Shown: positions 58,007 through 64,000 of the stretch, in pieces
Layout of the letters: each line of letters begins with the position of its first letter
Position numbering within the stretch: the stretch's first letter is position 1
Assembly (NCBI GenBank): GCA_029844215.1
Contig: CM056732.1
Span: 49,647,007 to 49,711,006 of the forward strand
Direction of reading: 5' to 3'
Origin: Przewalskia tangutica
Lineage: Eukaryota > Streptophyta > Magnoliopsida > Solanales > Solanaceae
DNA: 64,000 nucleotides
Notes under the pieces: model-generated
What the model saw: the letters and a program-made list of their open reading frames with translations, nothing else
Told to the model about the DNA's origin: nothing
Databases searched by the model: none
Position numbers and translations under genes: made by a program

Positions 58007-60264
58007 TGTTACACCCCGTAGTTCCAGAGTATGTATGTGAGAACGTACGTACGAGGATACAACACTAAGTACGAAAGGGAGGAAAATTTTGAATTTCCGA
58101 CGGAAAATATTCCGAACCTCGTGAAGGAAAAAGGTTTATTATTGGGAATTAGATTCTCAATTTTTGTATTTGGACTTCTTGGAATATAAGAGAATTATGG
58201 ATTTTATTTTCCGGAATTGGTCACGTGGGGCCACGGGAGAAATTTATGGTTTTGTGGGGCCCACATTATTTTCGAGATTTTGGCCATTATGGATGTTTTC
58301 GGAAGATGAAATATTTTGGATGAATAGGAGGGCGACACATGTCACCCCCTTAGGTGGCACATGGCCGAAATGGTGTGACAAGTGGCCATGGTGGCCGAAA
58401 TTGGTGGACATGTGGCAAGCCAAGTGTCCCAAGTCTTGTGTTGGACAAGTGGCTTGTGGGACCCACACATACTTGTCCCCAATCTAGACCACACACTTGC
58501 TTGCATCCTAGCCCTTGATTTCCCTATAAATATACCCCTTGTTTCAAGACTTCTTCTTCCACACTTGAATTAATTTCCAAAGACTTGAAAAACTCCCTCC
58601 CATTTGATAGTGTTCTCGGCAATTGGCCCTTTCCCTTAACCAAATGTTTTCCAAAAATCCTTAAACTTTTAAGTGTTCTTCCTTGATATGTTAGGAAGGT
58701 TGTTAACCAAGTGTTACAAAAGATTTCACACCCCTAGCCTTTAAAGAACCCCTTGGCTGAAAGTTGCCATATTTAGAACCTAAGTGTTCTTCACTTTTTT
58801 GGAGTTGGATCTTGAAGAGAAGTTGGTTAGGAACTTCTAAGGGTTGCTTGGAGTGGATTGGAACATAAGGAATTGGAGCTAAGATTCCTAAGGATCGACT
58901 TTTAATCATTGGAAAATTTTGGGCTTATCGAGGTAATGATCTTTGTCCTTCTATTGTAATTGGAGATTACATGTTATAGTAGTTTATAATTGAGTATATG
59001 ATATGTGGATAGAAGGTTGAAAAGAAATGGACTGTTTAGTATATTATGGGGCAGAATTTTACACGTCCAGTTAGGCGTGTAATCCCCTTGAGTTGTTGTA
59101 TTACTGCGCCTTAAATATGGCATGTTGGCTATTGATATCAGGCCTTGAAAAAGGTGGAGGTAATTAGATACAGGGGAAGTGCTGCCCAATTTTCCGTAGG
59201 ATAAGGAACCTTATACTTAGAAATGTTCTACGAAGAGATCTAGACGTTGATAGACGTGTTTGGTTGTTATAGGTGGATATTCTACGCGCGGCATACTCGA
59301 CTTGGCTAGTGGTTTAAGCCGAAGAGGTATGTGATTCTTCCTATTCTCTTGAGCATGATTATTTGTGAAATATATAGTGCGGTAGACGCACGTGTGTTAA
59401 AGGAGTTGGATTTCCTTTTTGTGTCCTTGACTTGATTCTAGAGTTAAGTGACTTGATATGAAATGTTAAGGACTTGAATTGTGTTAAAAAGTTGTGGAAC
59501 CTCATTCGTGAGTAATGGGTACTTGGTCTTTAAAAGAATAAAGTTATATTGATTTCGGAAATGAGAATAAGTATCGAACAAGCCATTGCAGCGTTAATAA
59601 AATAAAATGTATCGACAATCAATTAAATTAAAATGAGTAGAATTCTCCATCTGCATAGAAGCTAATATAAGACAAAATTGTATTACATTTTCTAGATCAT
59701 AACTGCTTTAATAAGATCATTATAAACAAGTATTGATTTTCTTGATTTCCAAAGTAGGAAACTTGATTTCTAAAAGAGAAGAGACTTGAGAATTTGAAGT
59801 TAGGAAGCCTAAACTATTTTTAAAAGTATATCGTTACTTGACTTTAAAAAGGAGAAGTGTTTTGTTTTAAAGGAAGGTATGGAAATTGTTTTGGTTTACT
59901 TAAAAATGATAGTTACTCTATTTTGATACTACGGGTATTAGTATCGTGTGACTTTTGTGAAAGAAATGGACCTTTTTAAAGAAAGTTGAAGTATGTAGTA
60001 CTTTGGGGTTAAAACCCAGATATTTGGCATAAAATGAGAGTCTAGGAGTATGTTAAAAATTGCCTATGCTAGTTGTGATAGCCTTTGTTGTGCAAAGTGT
60101 TTTATTTCTATGCTACCGCACTCTAAGTTGGAGGGCCGGTTGTCTTGTTGTGATTTTACTTGGACGTACCGACAGTGACGGAGGCTTCCACGGGTATGCT
60201 TCCATTGTGATTAATCCTTGGACATGCTTGCGATGTGGGATTCCGGGGCATGCGACCATGGTTT

Positions 60265-60700
60265 TATACGATTATTACTCCATGGGCTAGCTCCCCATGA
60301 AGACATGTACCCGAGATGAGGGATGCCACGGGCATGTTATATACGATTATTACTCCATGGACTAGCTCCCCATGAAGACATGTACCCGAGATGAGGGATG
60401 CCACGGGCATGTTATATACGATTATTACCCCATGGATTAGCTCTCCATGAAGTCATGTACCCGAGATGAGGGATTCCACGAGCAAGATATATATATATAT
60501 ATATTGTATATGTGTACGCCGATAGTGAGGTAGGATGCCACGGGCGCGTCACATGGTTATATGTTACACCCACGGCTGTTGGCAGTGATGGGGGACTGCA
60601 CGGACAAGAGATATATATATGTGTACGCCGACAGTGAGGTAGGATGCCACGGGCGCGTCACATGATTATAAATTACACTTACGACTGCCGGCAGTGAGGA
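60265..60700 (+). repeat. 75-bp and ~108-bp tandem repeats in P3 LTR
   Basis: Three 75-bp units start at 60280, 60355 and 60430 (CCATGGACTAGCTCCCCATG). Two ~108-bp units follow (GTGTACGCCGAYAGTGAGG at about 60510 and 60618), each preceded by a short AT microsatellite. Confidence 0.9.
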
Positions 60701-61272
60701 AGGAGTTCCACGGGCATGATTGATATTGCGGGCGTGAGACCCATGGTTATATTTGAGTGATGACTTTGAGGGCGTGAGTCCCTGACTTGACATGACTACT
60801 TATATGTTGTGTACTGTAGTTTGGTTATCATACATGTCTCTGCTTTATATGTGTTATGATTTCATTCTGATATTTTCGTTCACATACTGTACCTATCAGA
60901 TCGACCTCTTTCAGCGAAGTGAGTTCATGTCGCAGGTAGAGGTACACCGGTTGTTGATCCTCGCTCTTAGGATCACGGTTCTGCGTATTGGGAAGCTCCG
61001 TTTCTCCGGAGGCTTATCTTTTGGTATGATTCCCTGAGATTGTAGGTTCTTGTACATTCAGGGGTATGGCGGAGCCCTGTCCCGTCGTAGTTGTTATAAA
61101 AACTCTTAGAGGTCTGTAGTACTGTAGTGAGTTGGGCTTGTAAAGCATAACTGTTCGGGTTTTATATATATGCAGAAAGGTGACCGTTTTGGTTAGCCTG
61201 TTTCTTATTTCATATTGTGTCATGTCTATAAGTTATTTTTACCGCTGATTTTCTCTGATGTTTTATCACTAG

Positions 61273-61292
61273 GGTGTCCGGGGTAAGACACC
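61273..61292 (+). promoter_or_regulatory. U5 stem-loop with compensatory change (P3)
   Basis: GGTGTC-CGGGGTAA-GACACC. Against GGTGCC/GGCACC in P1 and P2, one base changes in each arm and pairing is kept. Confidence 0.65.
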
Positions 61293-61325
61293 AGTCGCGG
61301 GCCCGAGGTCGGGTCGTGACAAAAG

Positions 61326-61337
61326 TGGTATCATAGC
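61326..61337 (+). promoter_or_regulatory. P3 primer-binding site
   Basis: TGGTATCATAGC, one mismatch to the tRNA-iMet complement, four bases after the LTR end. Confidence 0.85.
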
Positions 61338-61527
61338 AGTTAATCCTCGGAAAGTGTCTACAGACCGTATCTAGTAGAGTCTTGATTATCGGCTTGTTGT
61401 GCACCACACCTATAATCAGGAGGCTGCATGATATTTATGATTGGTTTCCATTCTTCTTACTCTGAGATCGTGCCTTAGAGTTGTGTTATAAGTTGGACTC
61501 CCTTTGACGTATTCTTATGTACCAGTT

Positions 61528-62807
61528 ATGCCTCAACGCAAGGCAATCAGGGCCCAGAAGGGCAAGGCAGCAGAGGGAGCTGCGAGTAGAGCATAGAGGG
61601 TTACCAGGGCACAGGCCCAGTCTTTACCTGAGGTAGTACTTCATACGGCGAGTTCTGCGACGCCGCCAGCCCCAGCAGAGTTTAGCACAGCGGCAACAGT
61701 TTCTACTGAGGCCATGATATCTGAGCCTCCAGTTCCACGACCAGGAGTCGAGGATATGAATTATAAAGAGATGGCCCAGTTACTAGCATGGATGGTGGCG
61801 AGGCATGAGGACAGACGGGAGCCGGTAGTACCGGTGGCGCACCCCAGAGCCGATAGTTTGAGGCTTCGGGACTTCTTGAGTTGCAGTCCACCAGAGTTCT
61901 ATGGATCGAGAACTGAGGAAGATCCTCAGGAGTTTATTCGACAGCTGCAGCGGATCATGAGAGTGATTAAGGCCTCAGAGGCCGAGTCGGTGGTACTGGG
62001 TTCGTATCAGCTGCGGGATATTGCAGTCAACTGGTTTGATTCATGGGAACTATCCTGTGGGGAGCATGTGTTTCCAGCTGGTTGGGACGAGTTCTCGGAG
62101 GCGTTTCTTAACCACTTCTTGCCTCCACAGATGAGGAGAGCCCGAGTGGATAGTTTTATGATGTTGAGATAGAATGGGCGGACGGTTCAGGAGTACAACA
62201 TAGAGTTCGACTCATTAGCTCGGTATGCCCCCACTCTAGTGGCAAACATGGAGGATAGAGTGCACCGATATGTCACGGGACTTGATGATTATCTAGCAGA
62301 GGGTTGTACAGGAGTAGCTCTTCAGCCGGGCATGGACATTGTCCTCATGCAGGCTTATGCACAGGGGACTGAGGAACGTAGAGGTCGACAAAATGACCAA
62401 AATCAGCATAAGAGGGCCAAGACAGCAGGGTCCTATGGTAACTTTCGAGACAGACCACCTCAGCAGCAGACTAGTTATGCGCCTCCGCCAGTACAGAGTG
62501 GTCCTCCACTTCAGGACGTCTGGGGTATTCAGGAACATGTCAGGGCTCCAAGGCTTCAGATTTCCAGGGGAGAAGAGGTGTTAGCCAGACGGAGCCACCC
62601 CTACCTCGGTGTGGTCGATGTGGTAAACCCCATTTTGGGGAGTGTCGTGCTACTAGGGGAGCCTGTTATACTTGCGGCCGCCAGGGCCATTTGGCGAGGG
62701 ACTGTCCGACCAGAGGTAGTGCGGATGTTAAGGCTCAGCTTTCGGGATCAGTGGTTGGTTCATCGCCTTCTCTAGCTATGCGCCCTGCAGGGCAGGACTA
62801 TGATTAG
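61528..62807 (+). pseudogene. gag: gag of P3, two stops and one frameshift
   Basis: About 427 codons from ATG 61528 (MPQRKAIRAQKGK). TAG at 61594-61596 and TAG at 62170-62172 interrupt one continuous frame. The second replaces a CAG (Gln) kept in M2, and the first is probably the same. The capsid-like region has RLRDFLSCSPPEFYGSR, EDPQEFIRQLQRIM, a NWFDSWE block and FLNHFLPPQMRRAR, the retrotransposon Gag pattern. A proline/glutamine-rich stretch (PPQQQTSYAPPPVQSG) follows. Before about 62600 the frame shifts; the new frame holds CGRCGKPHFGEC and CYTCGRQGHLARDC (CX2CX4HX4C) and ends at TAG 62805-62807. It would act in RNA packaging. Confidence 0.88.
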
Positions 62808-63768
62808 AGCGACGATGGGATAGTGAAGCAATAGTTTCAGGTATATCTTTAACCCTTTAGAGACTAGTATGTGTTGCTAAGGTGGTTATATGTTAAGTGT
62901 TATACTCAGAAAATATTGTGTTAAATTGTGATTTAGAAAACCTGGTTAGTAGAAAAGGTATGTTTGGGGACATGGAAATTGTGAGCCTTAGAATATTGAT
63001 AACAGTTGAGACCTTAGATACAAGGCCGTCTTGAGCAAAGGATTTACGGTTGATCTGATGTACCTAGTATTCGTGGAATATATTTGTGTGATAAGTCCAT
63101 AAGTGGTGTGAAATAAAAGTGTGTAGTTAATCTAAGAAGACCACTAGGCTTTCATGACTTGAATAGTGAGATTTGTTCCGGACGAGGAATGAGGATTTAG
63201 TGCGATAATGGTTCGGGTTAAGGACCAATCGCGGGTCAACCCGCAACCCGGATTGGAGTGGGGTCGGTTTGAGGCGGTCCTGCTAGGTGATAGGGTCACG
63301 AGGGTGCTAGGCCCAAGTTTAGGTAACCATTGTACGAGTTCGTAGACGCGTTCGACCAGGACCGGGTCGTAAAGGCCGAGAATGGCCTTAAAGGAGATTG
63401 AAGCTAGTAATGACCAAGTTTGGAGGTGGTAACTCCAAAGTGCTGAAAACTGAAGCAATGACGGAAATGTGGTACGGGTACTATAAAGAGTTCGGGTGTA
63501 TGAGAAGGGTACGACGAGTAAGAAAATAAGTGAACATGTGATAAGAGAATGGAAGTGATCATTTTTGTGAAGTGAAGGTGCGAAGGGAGTATCCTTTAGA
63601 CAATGAATGGGAGCTAATAGTGATGTTACACTTTAGAGGTGATTTCCTCGTTGGCTTGGATTTGAGTTTTGCGCATGTGTTATATTATGGCCATGTGTGG
63701 CATAATTGGTTTTGTATGTATAGTAGTGAAGACTATACCGGCGCATGTATGTTTGGAGACTTAGAAGG
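62808..63768 (+). other. P3 non-coding region between gag and PPT
   Basis: Shared with all family members. It has the CACGAGGGTGCTAGGCCC landmark at about 63298-63315 and an antisense open frame (63144-63458) with no known domain. Confidence 0.5.
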
Positions 63769-63803
63769 AACATTCGGGACGAATGTTTCTAAGGGGGGAA
63801 GAA
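63769..63803 (+). promoter_or_regulatory. P3 PPT with adjacent hairpin
   Basis: AACATTCG-GGA-CGAATGTT (63769-63787), then AAGGGGGGAAGAA (63791-63803) against the 3' LTR. Confidence 0.88.
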
Positions 63804-64000
63804 TGTTATACCCCGTAGTTCCAGATTATGTATGTGAGGACGTACGTACGAGGATACAACACTAAGTACGAAAGGGAGGAAAATTTTGAATTTCCGACGG
63901 AAAATATTTCGAACCTCGTGAAGGAAAAAGGTTTATTATTGGGAATTAGATTCTCAATTTTTGTATTTGGACTTCTTGGAATATAAGAGAATTATGGATT
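63804..64000 (+). repeat. P3 3' LTR (first 197 bp)
   Basis: TGTTATACCCCGTAGTTCC, nearly identical to 58007 onward. It continues past the window end. Confidence 0.9.

Larger units (their letters stand above)
58007..61321 (+). repeat. P3 5' LTR
   Basis: 3.3 kb, TGTTACACCCCGTAG to GTCGTGACA. TATA-like CTATAAATAT at 58524-58533, palindrome-like GGCGACACATGTCACCCC near 58331, conserved module 59580-59730, minisatellite 60270-60490, U5 hairpin 61273-61292. Confidence 0.88.
58007..64000 (+). mobile_element. P3: TR-GAG-like element, right end cut by window
   Basis: 5' LTR 58007-61321, PBS, gag with two stop codons, non-coding region, PPT, and 3' LTR from 63804. The internal part is 2.48 kb with no pol. 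The first ~190 bp of the two LTRs are almost identical. CAG/CTG triplets look undamaged here, so the gag reading is more reliable than in M1-P1. Confidence 0.85.

Overview
This window looks like nuclear DNA of a flowering plant, probably a eudicot, although the species cannot be fixed from what is visible. It is a heterochromatin-like nest of transposable elements. I see no host gene, rRNA, tRNA gene or CRISPR array. The plant call rests on tRNA-iMet primer-binding sites (TGGTATCAGAGC), plant-style Ty3/gypsy Gag fragments with CCHC knuckles, a GPY/F-type integrase end, and a plant LINE ORF1 with a DUF4283-like domain.

Almost everything belongs to one superfamily of LTR elements with very long LTRs (about 3.1-3.9 kb). 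LTRs start TGTTATACC or TGTTACACC and end GTGACA. Between them lie a PBS, a gag gene, about 1 kb of non-coding DNA and a polypurine tract. No protease, reverse transcriptase or RNase H was recognised. This matches the non-autonomous TR-GAG type, probably mobilised by a Tekay/Del-like chromovirus. The only pol trace is an integrase C-terminus at 7957-8440.

Layout, with + and - giving element orientation: M1(-) 1-7956, cut by the window start, inserted in M2(-) 7957-13194. P1(+) 13195-21762 is a complete LTR-gag-LTR element. D(-) 21763-55641 is an older element. Inside its left LTR lie M3(-) 23481-45751 and a solo LTR (45857-49343). M3's own 5' LTR is interrupted by P2(+) 30015-44500, a three-LTR, two-internal tandem that has lost gag. 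P2's second LTR is interrupted by an ORF1-only LINE (37554-40504). The right side has an LTR tail E(+) 55642-56496, an unclassified GC-rich repeat 56497-57204, an internal-region remnant G(-) 57205-58006, and P3(+) 58007 to the window end.

The LTRs share landmarks: an 18-bp G-box palindrome, a TATA box, a ~25-bp tandem block, a copy-specific minisatellite, U5 hairpins next to the PBS, and a hairpin next to the polypurine tract. One U5 hairpin shows a candidate compensatory change.

Caution on quality: near-identical repeats differ mainly at CAG, CTG and CCG triplets, in a strand-symmetric way (CAG to CGA, CTG to TCG). Deamination cannot give this. It fits basecalling errors at methylated CHG sites, so many gag frame breaks left of about 54 kb may be artefacts. 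Boundaries are from reading by eye and may be off by a few bases.
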